Assembly: GCF_902712875.1 (NCBI RefSeq)
Contig: NZ_LR743509.1
Coordinates: 744,001 to 808,000, forward strand
Length of the DNA: 64,000 nt
Reading direction: 5' to 3'
Source of the DNA: Hyphomicrobium sp. ghe19
GTDB lineage: Bacteria > Pseudomonadota > Alphaproteobacteria > Rhizobiales > Hyphomicrobiaceae
Below, piece by piece: positions 1 to 8,451 of this stretch. The notes beneath the pieces are model-generated. The model was not told the origin of the DNA. It made no database searches and worked only from the letters and a program-made list of their open reading frames with translations. Positions within the stretch are counted from its first letter, which is position 1. Each line of letters begins with the position of its first letter. The position numbers and the translations under genes are program-made.

Positions 1-2
1 AG

Positions 3-1136
3 AACCTTCGTCACGCGTCGGTGTCTCTGGCCTCGCAAAAGGGTACTGGGGATGACAGCGATCATGATGATATCGAACAGACATGGCTATCTCGATGGAG
101 GGACTTGCGTCTCGTCCCTTTGAAAATGCCAGTCGAAGTCCGCGGCGAGCTGATTGACACCATTGTCATCACGCCCAAGCCCAGCGATGAATTCGGCGAG
201 CTTCTCGAAGCAATTTTTCAGATCTTCCAATGGGGCGTGATCATCTCCGCGGTGACGCTTGCATTGACGTATTTTATCATCAATCGCTCGCTCAGTCCGG
301 TACGCGCTCTCCGCGATGCGATGCGCCGCATGGCTGCAGGAGAGTTTGATCTTCGCGTTCCTGAGAGGGGCCCCCCCGAGATCAAGAGTATATGCGGTAG
401 CCTCAATGCACTGGCGGCTGCATTGCAGAAAGCGCGGCAGGACAACCAACGTCTCACCGGCAATATGATCCTCATACAGGATCAGGAGCGGCGCGACATC
501 GCGCGCGAGCTTCACGATGAGCTCGGCCCTTACCTGTTTTCGATCCGGACGGACGGTACGCTCGTCGCCCGCGAGCTCGAAAAATCCGGGCCTGATATTG
601 GCCGAGTCCGGGGTCTTAATGGACAGATCCTGAGCCACGTTGATTTGTTGCAGCAGACGAACCGCAGAGTTCTCGAAAGATTGACTCCACCGGGGCTCTC
701 AGAGCTTGGTTTGAGTGGCGCTCTGCGCGCGATGGTCGAGATGTGGCGCAGAAACAATAGCGCGGTCAACATCGAGTTCTCTATCGACGGTTCAGTCGAT
801 ACGCTCGACGAGACAACGAAATTGACGGTCTACCGAATCGTCCAGGAAGGCTTAACGAACGCCTTTCGTCATTCAGGTGGGTCGTTGATCGCGGTCAACG
901 TTTCTTTGCAGCGTGACACCGCGCCCGGTGTGAACGGCAAGCCGATGCAAGACATGGTCAACGTTAGCGTGCGTGATAACGGCCGAGGTCGCAAAGATTC
1001 GTCGTCAGATGGATTCGGGCTCAAGGCCATGCGCGAACGCGTGAGCGCCCTCGCGGGTTCGCTATCGATCTCTTTGCCGTCTGGAGGGGGCACCGACCTG
1101 AGGGTTTCGCTGCCTGGAGCGTTCCGATCCGGATGA
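3..1136 (+). CDS. MoxY/NarX-type sensor histidine kinase, 5' end cut by window
   Basis: Membrane sensor kinase expected to phosphorylate a NarL-type response regulator, which is not in the window. The frame is open to the window edge, so a GTG at 21 is probably internal and the real N-terminus, with its first membrane segment, lies upstream. Visible in order from that GTG: the end of a periplasmic LapD/MoxY-like domain, a membrane helix (about residues 70-88), a HAMP linker (SLSPVRALRDAM), the HisKA_3 box with RDIARELHDELGP (His about 167), then a HATPase with the N-box VQEGLTNAFRHSGG and G-boxes DNGRG and GFGLKAMRER. MoxY of Paracoccus regulates methanol oxidation. Lying tail-to-tail with xoxF suggests a similar role here (inference). 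Sensor-kinase identity is secure; the MoxY link is moderate. Confidence 0.85.
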   Translation, partial: NLRHASVSLASQKGTGDDSDHDDIEQTWLSRWRDLRLVPLKMPVEVRGELIDTIVITPKPSDEFGELLEAIFQIFQWGVIISAVTLALTYFIINRSLSPVRALRDAMRRMAAGEFDLRVPERGPPEIKSICGSLNALAAALQKARQDNQRLTGNMILIQDQERRDIARELHDELGPYLFSIRTDGTLVARELEKSGPDIGRVRGLNGQILSHVDLLQQTNRRVLERLTPPGLSELGLSGALRAMVEMWRRNNSAVNIEFSIDGSVDTLDETTKLTVYRIVQEGLTNAFRHSGGSLIAVNVSLQRDTAPGVNGKPMQDMVNVSVRDNGRGRKDSSSDGFGLKAMRERVSALAGSLSISLPSGGGTDLRVSLPGAFRSG

Positions 1137-1190
1137 CGAGCCCGGCATTTATTTTGTCAATCGCTGAGAACACATTTTGCCTTCAAAGGA

Positions 1191-1213
1191 CCGGCGCGTC
1201 AGATGCGCGCCGG
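1191..1213 (-). terminator. Hairpin downstream of xoxF
   Basis: CCGGCGCG and CGCGCCGG form a perfect 8-bp stem around a 7-nt loop, about 45 bp past the xoxF stop and about 55 bp past the convergent kinase stop. On the minus strand it is followed only by a short T-rich stretch (TCCTTTG), so it is a weak intrinsic terminator at best. It may serve both convergent genes. Confidence 0.5.
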
Positions 1214-1257
1214 CCAAGTTACTCGCAGACCCTTAGCTGTCTTTCTTGGAGGAAGCG

Positions 1258-3084
1258 CTACGGCAGCGAGAAGACAGTCATAGACCCGCCAAGGTTCGTG
1301 TACTCCGAGAGGCCGGCGTAACCACCGACGGCACCGAGACCATCGGTCGGGTTCGTCAAGCCAGCAGCAAGACCGATGCCGGCCCAACCACCAACGCCCG
1401 AGAACACTGCAACGTACTGCTTACCATCGTGGGTGTAAGTCATAGCGTTGCCGATGATGCCCGACGGCGTCTTGAACTTGAAGAGTTCCTTGCCATCCTT
1501 CTGGTCGACGGCTTTGAAGTAGCCCTCGAGCGTGCCGTAGAAGGCAACGCCGCCAGCGGTGGTCAGAGCGCCCGACCATACCGAGAACTGCTCGGGCTTC
1601 GACCATACGATCTTGCCCTTTGCGCCATCCCAGGCGATGAAGTTACCCATACGCTTCGGTTCATCAGGACCCGGGAACATGGAGAGCGTGGCGCCAACGT
1701 AAGGCTGACCAGCCGTGTACGAAACCTTAAACGGCTCGTAGTCCATGCACACATGGTTCGTCGGAACGTAGAACAGGCCAGTCAGCTCTGAATAGGAAGC
1801 CGGCTGCTGATCTTTTGAACCGAGCGCCGCTGGGCAAATGCCCTTCGTATTCTCGTCCTGGCCCTGGCCGTTCTTGAACGTCGAGTACTTCTCAACACGG
1901 ATCGGACGACCGTAGTCCTTGCTGGCCTTGTCCATGTCGATGCCGGTAGCCCAGTTGACCGCCGGATCAAACTTCTCGGCAACGAGAAGATCGCCCGTTC
2001 CCCGGTCGAACGTATAGGCAAAACCGTTGCGGTTGAACTGCGTCGCCGTCTTGTGCTTCGTGCCACCGAAGTCGAGTTCGGCCAAAATTGGCTCGTTGAC
2101 GCCGTCATAGTCCCACTCGTCGAACGGCGTGAACTGATAGGCCCACTTGGCCATACCGGTGTCGACGTCACGAGCGAACATGGTCATCGACCACTTCTGA
2201 TCGATCGGCTTGCCGTTCGGTCCCGCGCGCTGGACGGGGTTCCAGGTGGAGGGGTTGGCGGTTCCGTAGTAGATCAGGTTGAGTTCAGGATCGAAGGCCA
2301 TGTAGCCCCAGACCGAACCGCCGCCGATCTTCCACTGATCACCGTTCCAAGTCTTGAGCGAGGAGTCCTTGCCGATCGGCTTGCCGAGCGACATGGTCTT
2401 CTCTGGATCGACCAGCATTTCCGCATCCGGGCCCATCGAGTAAGCGCGCCAAACCTTCTTGCCGCTGTTGATATCGTAGGCGGTGACTGAACCGCGAACG
2501 CCAAATTCGGCGCCCGAGATGCCGATGATCACCTTATCTTTTGTGATGAGCGGAGAGCCGGTGCCGGTCTCACCATGTTTTGGATCACCATTGACGACCT
2601 TCCACATCTCCTTACCCGTCTTCGCGTCAAGAGCGACGAGAGCGGTGTCAGCCTGGTGCAGGAAAATCTTGCCATCCGCATACTGCACGCCACGGTTGAC
2701 AGTGTCGCAGCACATCACGGGGATGACTGAAGGATCTTGCTTCGGCGTATACTTCCAGACGATTTTCTGGTCGTCAGCAAGATTCAGCGCGATGACGTCA
2801 TTCGGGAAAGGTGTCGTGAGATACATCATGTCGCCGATCACGAGCGGCCCGCCTTCGTGACCACGAAGAACGCCCGTGGAGAACGTCCAAGCCACTTTTA
2901 ACTGACCGACGTTTTCGGTGTTGATTTGGTCAAGTTTCGAATAGCGGGTACCAGCATAGTCACCGGACTGGATGCACCACTGGTTTGGATCTGCGGAGCA
3001 CTTTATTACGCTCTCGTTCGCGCATGCAGGCGCCGAGAACGCGGCAGTTGCGAGCAAACCGCACGCCAACGCACTTTTTCGCAT
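1258..3084 (-). CDS. xoxF: Lanthanide-type PQQ methanol dehydrogenase XoxF (XoxF5-like)
   Basis: Periplasmic quinoprotein oxidising methanol to formaldehyde or formate and passing electrons to a cytochrome c. The 608-residue precursor has a Sec signal peptide (cleavage likely after ACA, residue 22). Visible active-site features: vicinal Cys125-Cys126 (VMCCDT), Glu193 (GAEFG), Asn277 (TANPST), catalytic Asp325 and Asp327 in DEWDYDG. The second Asp, two residues after the catalytic one, is the lanthanide ligand of XoxF; calcium-dependent MxaF has Ala there. The C-terminus ([13 protein letters not shown], then [11 protein letters not shown]) is XoxF5-like. A loop between Asn277 and Asp325 ([11 protein letters not shown]) is about 5-6 residues longer than I recall in other XoxF5 proteins. 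RBS GGAGG lies 6 nt before the ATG. No xoxG or xoxJ is adjacent. Confidence 0.95.
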   Translation of the reverse strand: MRKSALACGLLATAAFSAPACANESVIKCSADPNQWCIQSGDYAGTRYSKLDQINTENVGQLKVAWTFSTGVLRGHEGGPLVIGDMMYLTTPFPNDVIALNLADDQKIVWKYTPKQDPSVIPVMCCDTVNRGVQYADGKIFLHQADTALVALDAKTGKEMWKVVNGDPKHGETGTGSPLITKDKVIIGISGAEFGVRGSVTAYDINSGKKVWRAYSMGPDAEMLVDPEKTMSLGKPIGKDSSLKTWNGDQWKIGGGSVWGYMAFDPELNLIYYGTANPSTWNPVQRAGPNGKPIDQKWSMTMFARDVDTGMAKWAYQFTPFDEWDYDGVNEPILAELDFGGTKHKTATQFNRNGFAYTFDRGTGDLLVAEKFDPAVNWATGIDMDKASKDYGRPIRVEKYSTFKNGQGQDENTKGICPAALGSKDQQPASYSELTGLFYVPTNHVCMDYEPFKVSYTAGQPYVGATLSMFPGPDEPKRMGNFIAWDGAKGKIVWSKPEQFSVWSGALTTAGGVAFYGTLEGYFKAVDQKDGKELFKFKTPSGIIGNAMTYTHDGKQYVAVFSGVGGWAGIGLAAGLTNPTDGLGAVGGYAGLSEYTNLGGSMTVFSLP

Positions 3085-3707
3085 TTGCTTCCTCCACTTG
3101 TTGACGCCTCATACACGGCATCGGTTCAGCCTACTTCGCTGGGAGAATGGAAGAGTTTGAGGGGAGTTGGATTGCGAACGTGGAAAGCACATCGGCTCCA
3201 CTCACTCTAATTTCATTCCTCAACTTCTGAGATGATGAAAGAGGTCTAAGCTCGCGGTGGAAACCATTTCGTATGCCCACAGCCGCTGCTTGGAGCAATC
3301 ATCATCGCAGAGGACCACCAGTCATCGAGGTCTTTTACGGGAGATCCCGCTGCGGTGAAGAAAGTATTCCCGCCTTCGGAACAGTCAAATTACGCTTCGT
3401 CGCCAATTGACCTAAGACCAATTCAAGTTCTCCTCTTTATCGCGCCTTTTTTCGCGCTTCGCGTACTGTGGATTGCGCAAGAACCAGGAGGGCTTCAGTG
3501 ACAAGTCGGCTAATCGCCGGGATAGCGCTTTCAAATCTGAGAAGTTAATGTCTCGTGTGAAAAAGCGCCGAGCGCGTATGCACGTGGGCCCGCCGCTACC
3601 AAATTTACAGACTGTTCAAGCGCAGCGGCAAACAAGCATCTTGCCTCCCGCGCTCACGTCGCCGGAGGGCATGCGGTCACCAATGATGCCTTCATGTGTC
3701 GTGCCGT
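3085..3707. other. Noncoding region upstream of xoxF
   Basis: About 620 bp between the xoxF start and the VOC gene stop. It must contain the xoxF promoter and leader, but I could not pick a convincing -35/-10 pair or an operator. Short open frames here lack ribosome binding sites or recognisable sequence. Confidence 0.5.
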
Positions 3708-4163
3708 TCAGCCGTAAGTGAAGTCCGGCTTTCTTTGTCCGACTTCTATAATATAGCCATCGGGATCTCGAATGTAGCAGCGCGTCTCGCCGTACTTTTC
3801 CTTTGGCTCTGTGATGAACTCGGCGCCTCGACTCTTCCAAAGTTCAAAGCATGCTTGAATATCCGCAACGCGGATATTCATGAAGCTGCTGACCGAATCG
3901 GGGTCGGCGGGGACGCTGAGCGTCACAGATGGTTTGTCGGGTGTCGGACCACCCCCGACGTTGACAAGGAGCCACGTGTTCGCGATCTGGATGTAGCCTG
4001 GCGCGCCGCTGCTATCGCCTCTGCTCAGAATACGACCTCCGAAGACCGTTTCGTAAAATCGAGCCGATCGTTCGATGTCGGCAACAGTGAGAAAGTGTGC
4101 AACGGTAAACCCATCCTCCGGCGGCATCTGATAGCTCTGCTGGTCGACTTGAACCCCGCTCAT
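3708..4163 (-). CDS. VOC-family (glyoxalase/bleomycin-resistance fold) protein
   Basis: A 151-residue protein with a vicinal-oxygen-chelate fold. The N-terminal half has HFLTVADIERSARFYETVFGG and the C-terminal half has GETRCYIRDPDGYIIEVGQ, the usual two beta-alpha-beta modules with metal-ligand-type His and Glu. The family includes glyoxalase I, dioxygenases and antibiotic-binding proteins, so the substrate cannot be told from sequence. An upstream ATG at 4190 is possible, but GGAGG sits 5 nt before the ATG at 4163, which decides the start. It is a single gene, transcribed the same way as xoxF but 620 bp away. Confidence 0.8.
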   Translation of the reverse strand: MSGVQVDQQSYQMPPEDGFTVAHFLTVADIERSARFYETVFGGRILSRGDSSGAPGYIQIANTWLLVNVGGGPTPDKPSVTLSVPADPDSVSSFMNIRVADIQACFELWKSRGAEFITEPKEKYGETRCYIRDPDGYIIEVGQRKPDFTYG

Positions 4164-4655
4164 ATGCACCTCCATACACGCTTGAGACACTACGCTACGT
4201 GATGCTGCATCGTCGGCCTAACAGCCACGCAGGTTATGGGCGGCGATACTGCGCAATACATCGATCGAATATTTTACGCGCCACTCATGTACATCAGCAG
4301 CCAATAATGCTGACATTTTTATAAAAGCCCTCAATGCTGGCGACTTCCTCTGCACCTGTTATGGTCCAATAACGGTGTTCAATCGGCGCAGTTCCCAGCG
4401 TTAGTAAGCGTTTGCCGGAGGCCGACAGGATGCCGACTGGCGCAAACGTAGCTGTCGATTGCAGTGGAGACCAAAGTTTCCCATGCGAATTTTCTGTTGG
4501 AAGGAGCGTAAGACGCGCACCGGGGACTTTGGTCCCTCTCGAACGGAATGCTTCGCCCTATTCTAATTTCCTGATGTCCTCGTGGACTTCGAGGAATGCA
4601 TCGATATGTTCAGCGGCCGGTTGCGGCTACGTCAAATCAATGGAGGGAGAAGCCG
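4164..4655. other. Noncoding region between VOC gene and copC
   Basis: About 490 bp between divergent genes, so it should hold two promoters. The part near 4240-4370 is noticeably more AT-rich. A possible longer copC reading (start near 4596) has no RBS and no signal-peptide logic. I see no RNA gene or clear operator. Confidence 0.45.
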
Positions 4656-5012
4656 ATGGCAAATTCCAAGCGCGCGATCGCCACATTCGTGTTGGCGCTG
4701 ACTGCCGGAGGGACGATCGCTCAGGCACATGCGGTGCTGGATCATGCGAGCCCGGACGCGGGAAGCACGGTCAGTGAGTCGCCCGAAACTGTAACCTTGT
4801 ATTTTACGGAATCTCTCGAGCCGAAATTCAGCGGAGCCGAAGTACTGAATTCGAATGGAGATAGAGTGGATGGAGGCAGCAGCGCGTCGGGAAATACGAT
4901 GCAGGCCAGCGTTAAAAGTCTTTCGCCCGGATCTTACACAGTAAAGTGGCATGCGCTTTCGGTCGATACTCACAAGTCTCAGGGCAGCTTCAGTTTCCGC
5001 GTCGGTCAATAA
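4656..5012 (+). CDS. copC: CopC-type periplasmic copper-binding protein
   Basis: Small periplasmic copper chaperone (118 residues). GGAGGGAGA lies 5 nt before the chosen ATG. The signal peptide ends AQA, leaving a mature protein that starts with His (HAVLDHASPDAGSTV). An N-terminal His is a copper ligand in CopC/PcoC. The C-terminal beta strands carry KWHALSVDTHKSQGSFSFRV with further conserved Asp and His ligands. CopC normally delivers Cu(II) to or from the membrane protein CopD, and a CopD start follows only 5 bp downstream, but that copD is broken, so CopC here may work alone or with a partner elsewhere. Confidence 0.9.
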   Translation: MANSKRAIATFVLALTAGGTIAQAHAVLDHASPDAGSTVSESPETVTLYFTESLEPKFSGAEVLNSNGDRVDGGSSASGNTMQASVKSLSPGSYTVKWHALSVDTHKSQGSFSFRVGQ

Positions 5013-5017
5013 AAGGA

Positions 5018-5249
5018 ATGCTCAACGACGTGGCTGACCCGCTGGTGCTTTCACGAGTGTTGCACTACTCGGCCACTATTCTCGCGACCGGTGTCTTGTC
5101 TTTTCGCGGTTTGGTTGCGGGCTCCCTGAGATTTAAAGCAGCTCCGCCGCAATAGCTTGATCGAAACGTGTTTCGGTCTTTCGATCATATGCATCGTGGC
5201 TGTATTAGGAACGATGCCGCCTGCGGCGCTTGAACAGGCTGCGAAGTAG
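5018..5249 (+). pseudogene. copD: Remnant of copD (copper-resistance membrane protein), internal deletion plus frameshift
   Basis: The first frame starts at ATG 5018 after AAAGGA and encodes LSRVLHYSATILATGVLSFRG, the typical CopD N-terminal helix, then stops at 5153-5155 after 45 residues. In another frame, overlapping the stop, reads LRRNSLIETCFGLSIICIVAVLGTMPPA, ending at TAG 5247-5249; this is the typical CopD C-terminal helix with its LGTxPPA ending. So both ends of CopD are present and the middle (roughly 200 or more residues in intact family members) is gone, with a frame change at the junction. Position directly after copC fits the usual copCD order. It is most likely nonfunctional. 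Confidence 0.75.
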
Positions 5250-5434
5250 AATTAGCGCTTGGCCCATTTGTCCGCATTCTGAGCAAATCAGTTCGCTCTG
5301 ATTGTCCACGCGAAACGATTTGCTCTATTCCGGTTCTATGTTTGTTGACGGAGGCTGTGCGGCTGCCTTGAGCGAATTCGGCTCTATTCGAATGTCTTAG
5401 TCCACGGGTAAGCATGCTAGTAAAGTAGAATTGG

Positions 5435-5444
5435 CAGTATACTG
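5435..5444. promoter_or_regulatory. CAGTATACTG palindrome upstream of polyketide synthase
   Basis: A perfect 10-bp palindrome 78 bp before the type III polyketide synthase start, followed by TATAGC. It may be part of a promoter or an operator. The matched regulator is unknown, and a palindrome this short can occur by chance. Confidence 0.25.
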
Positions 5445-5521
5445 TATAGCGCCTTAAGGTTGCTGTAGGCGAAAGGCGGCGTAGGCGGCACATCGCCCTT
5501 TTCGACCCACGGGAACGATCC

Positions 5522-6628
5522 ATGACGGTGCTACCGGTTGATCTCGCGAGGCACGCGCACAGGCCGGAGCTTGGGCTGCCGGTAGAAATTCTCTCGATTG
5601 CTTCCGCCAATCCCACTTACAAAGTCAGTCAGAAGGATGCGCTCGCAAACGCGGCGACGATCTACCCGCAGTTTGCTAGCCTGCACGGACTTTTTGCCAA
5701 TACGGGCATCGATTATCGCTACACGTGCCAGTCGACCGACTGGTATCGGCGGGCGCATACCTGGGAAGAGCGTACTGAAGTTTTCCAAGAGCATGCGTTG
5801 AAATTGCTCGAGAAGGTGGCGCTAGACGCTGTTGCTCGCGCGGGATTATCGCTCGGCGATATCGATGCCTTTGTCACCAATACGATCACCGGTCTCGCTA
5901 TTCCAAGCCTCGACGCGCTGCTTATGGACCGCCTGCCTTTTTCGCCGAATGTCGAGAGGTTGCCGATTTTCGGTCTTGGCTGCGGCGGTGGCGTTGCGGG
6001 ACTCGCGCGCGCGGCGCGCTTCGCCCAAGGCCGGCCGGGCCGGAATGTCCTCTTCATCACCGTTGATCTCTGCAGCCTATGCGCGCGCCCGAACGACCCG
6101 AGCATGGCGATGTTCGTTGCGGCGGCGTTATTCGGGGACGGCGCCGCCGGCGTCGTGCTCAGGACATCTCCGAACGGTGCTAGTGAAGGCGGTAATGGCG
6201 AAAAGCCCGTCGTGCTGACCTTCGGTGAGCACACTTGGCGAAACACGCGACATATCATGGGTTGGGATGTCAAAGGCGACGGCTTTGGCGTTGTGCTCAG
6301 CCCGGAACTTCCAACATTGATGCGTAACAATCTCGGTCAGGTGGTGAAGGAATTTATCGGCAGGCGTGGCATGTCGCTCCGCGATTTCAAGGGATTTCTT
6401 TTTCATCCGGGCGGACGCAAAGTGCTCGAGACTGCGGAAGATGTTCTCGGCATCGACAGGTCACGGCTGGCGCATTCGTGGGATGTGCTGCGCGACTTCG
6501 GGAACATGTCGTCCGCGACAGCGCTGTTCATCCTCGAGAGAGCGATGGCATCGGGAGACAAAGGACGGCATCTGTTGGCGGCGTTCGGGCCCGGCTTTTC
6601 AGCCTATTTCGTCGTGCTCGATCTCTAG
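5522..6628 (+). CDS. Type III polyketide synthase (chalcone/alkylresorcinol synthase family)
   Basis: Homodimeric condensing enzyme that extends an acyl-CoA starter with malonyl units and cyclises the product. At 368 residues it has the normal family length. The catalytic triad is visible: Cys154 in FGLGCGGGVAGLARA, His295 in GFLFHPGGRK and Asn328 in DVLRDFGNMSSAT, the last being a strong family signature. FGDGAAGVVL is also typical. It faces, and overlaps by 4 bp at its 3' end, an FAD oxidoreductase gene followed by a membrane methyltransferase. In Streptomyces srsABC a type III synthase, a methyltransferase of this family and a flavoprotein hydroxylase make phenolic lipids, so an alkylresorcinol- or alkylpyrone-type product is a reasonable inference. 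The starter unit is unknown. Confidence 0.93.
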   Translation: MTVLPVDLARHAHRPELGLPVEILSIASANPTYKVSQKDALANAATIYPQFASLHGLFANTGIDYRYTCQSTDWYRRAHTWEERTEVFQEHALKLLEKVALDAVARAGLSLGDIDAFVTNTITGLAIPSLDALLMDRLPFSPNVERLPIFGLGCGGGVAGLARAARFAQGRPGRNVLFITVDLCSLCARPNDPSMAMFVAAALFGDGAAGVVLRTSPNGASEGGNGEKPVVLTFGEHTWRNTRHIMGWDVKGDGFGVVLSPELPTLMRNNLGQVVKEFIGRRGMSLRDFKGFLFHPGGRKVLETAEDVLGIDRSRLAHSWDVLRDFGNMSSATALFILERAMASGDKGRHLLAAFGPGFSAYFVVLDL

Positions 6629-7794
6629 TTCCGCGCTTTAGGCGACGCTATCAAGCCGTCGAGGCCGCGCAGCCGCGTCGCGGAGACGAGCGTCGTCACC
6701 ATGCCCGGGAAGAGGCGCGCGCCGGCAATTCCAACGCGTCGAAGCAGTGCGCCGGCAATGACCCGATCAAGCGCTGCAGTGCGGCTAAACTGCGGCTTGA
6801 AGTTCGCGAGCATGCGGGCCTGGAAGTCAGTCGCGCTCTCGCATCTCAGAACAGCCTGAGCTGCTGCAATCCCCGATGCCAAAGCGAGCGCCGTGCCGTC
6901 GCCCGAGAATGACGGGATGACGGCCAACTGGTCGCCGACCGGATAGATGGCCGGTGCAATCGTCGCCGAACGCATGAACCCATAGGGGAGACCGGAGACG
7001 GCGAGCGGCTTTTCCCAAGCGGGAGTCGCGCCATTTGTGAGCTCGGCAAATATGCGCGACTGCACCGCGAAATAGGCCGACTGATCCGCCCAGCTTGTGC
7101 CAACGAATTGAAGAACATCCGAATCGATGTTCCACGCAATCGAAAGCGTTTGATCCTCGACCATGCATAGGCCGAGGTAGCCGCCGGCGAACGCGATCAA
7201 ATGGACGACCCCAGTCAGCGCGGTGCGCGCCGCTTCCGCGGGGCGCAGGTGCATTTTGAAGCCGACCATCGGTCCATCGGGCCGCGGCAGGCCGCGAATG
7301 TTGTGTTTGCCGCTCGCCAATGCCGCTTCTCGGCATTCGAAATTCCCACGCGCCGTCCGAACGCGGACGCGGCCGCCGATATCTTCTATTCCCCCAACCC
7401 ACGTGCCGCGAAAAATCTTCGCACCGGCGCGTTCTGCCGCCTTCGTCACCGCTTCATCGAGAAGGAAGCGCGAAACGCCAGCCGCCTTGAAGGGAAGCCG
7501 GGCGCTCGCCTGGTTCGATCCATTTGCGAGACATAGCGTATCGATTGAACTGCCGCCGAGGGCATGAACGTCAACGCCGACGTAGTGCAACAGGGCCTGT
7601 GCCTTGTCGCTCAAGAATTCGCCGCAGACCTTGTGATGCGGGCCGCCGCTGCGTTCGAAGATCATCACGCTCGCGCCGTGACGCGCGAGTTCCAGCGCGA
7701 AAGCGGAGCCTGCAAGGCCGCCGCCGACGGCTATGGCGTCAGCCGTCGCGTCGCCGAGTGCTGCTTCGTCAGGCGAGGGGCCGATGTTGTTCAA
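6625..7794 (-). CDS. FAD-dependent oxidoreductase (geranylgeranyl-reductase/hydroxylase type)
   Basis: Flavoprotein of 389 residues. The N-terminal dinucleotide-binding fold reads AVGGGLAGSAFALELARHG, then the acidic FER end, then HKVCGEFLSD, a motif common in geranylgeranyl-reductase-like and aromatic-hydroxylase-like flavoproteins. A second FAD motif region reads YPVGDQLAVIPSFSGDGTALALASG. The start overlaps the end of the upstream methyltransferase gene by 26 bp, so the two are probably translationally coupled. By analogy with SrsC it could hydroxylate a polyketide-derived phenolic ring (inference). Reduction of an isoprenoid or fatty chain is the alternative. Confidence 0.82.
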   Translation of the reverse strand: MNNIGPSPDEAALGDATADAIAVGGGLAGSAFALELARHGASVMIFERSGGPHHKVCGEFLSDKAQALLHYVGVDVHALGGSSIDTLCLANGSNQASARLPFKAAGVSRFLLDEAVTKAAERAGAKIFRGTWVGGIEDIGGRVRVRTARGNFECREAALASGKHNIRGLPRPDGPMVGFKMHLRPAEAARTALTGVVHLIAFAGGYLGLCMVEDQTLSIAWNIDSDVLQFVGTSWADQSAYFAVQSRIFAELTNGATPAWEKPLAVSGLPYGFMRSATIAPAIYPVGDQLAVIPSFSGDGTALALASGIAAAQAVLRCESATDFQARMLANFKPQFSRTAALDRVIAGALLRRVGIAGARLFPGMVTTLVSATRLRGLDGLIASPKARN

Positions 7795-8320
7795 GGCTTT
7801 GCTCGGAAAGCGCGCGCCTGGCGAAAAGTGCTTTGTCCTCGAGTTCGATCTTGTAGGCGAGAACCGCAGTCCACACCGCGCACATGATGATCCCGAGCGC
7901 TAATGCGCCGAAGACAGCCGGCAATAGAAACGTCTCGGCAATCGTGACCGCATAATTGGGATGGCGGAAATACCGGTAGGGCCCACTCTGGGCGATGGGC
8001 GCGTCTTTCAGCGTAAAAATGCGGTGCGTCCAGAATCGCCCGAGGGAGGCAATGACCCAGTAGCGGATGCCTTGCAACAGGATATAGGCGGCTGCCAAAA
8101 TAGAGGATACCGGTGCGCTCGCGGGTATCAGGAAAAAGAGACTTGCGATCCATGCCAGATGCGTCGTGGCAACGACGGGGTAATAGGATCGGCCGGCTTC
8201 TTCGGCACCCGCGGCGATCAATGCCCGGGTATTGCGTGCCGAGTAGAGTTCCTCGGCTCCTCTTTGACAGAGTACGAGCAGAGCAACTATCTGCGGCAGA
8301 CCGATGCTATCTGAAATCAT
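7769..8320 (-). CDS. Isoprenylcysteine carboxyl methyltransferase-family membrane protein
   Basis: A 183-residue integral membrane methyltransferase with four or five hydrophobic segments. The family signature GPYRYFRHPNYAVTIAE lies near residues 115-131, followed by a hydrophobic segment and a C-terminal region (AYKIELEDKALFARR) that would complete the SAM site. Members include yeast Ste14 and the Streptomyces SrsB enzyme that methylates phenolic lipids made by a type III polyketide synthase. The gene is coupled to the FAD oxidoreductase gene and lies near the polyketide synthase gene, so O-methylation of the polyketide is the favoured role (inference). Confidence 0.82.
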   Translation of the reverse strand: MISDSIGLPQIVALLVLCQRGAEELYSARNTRALIAAGAEEAGRSYYPVVATTHLAWIASLFFLIPASAPVSSILAAAYILLQGIRYWVIASLGRFWTHRIFTLKDAPIAQSGPYRYFRHPNYAVTIAETFLLPAVFGALALGIIMCAVWTAVLAYKIELEDKALFARRALSEQSLEQHRPLA

Positions 8321-8451
8321 GGACTAGCCGCTCATACTCGGAAATGAATCCAACCATTTTACAAATGAATGGCGGCAATTCCAATTGGAAGTATTTCGAT
8401 TGGTTGATCGATCCGTGATCGAACCGTTTAATTTGTTCAGCGTTTGATCAC

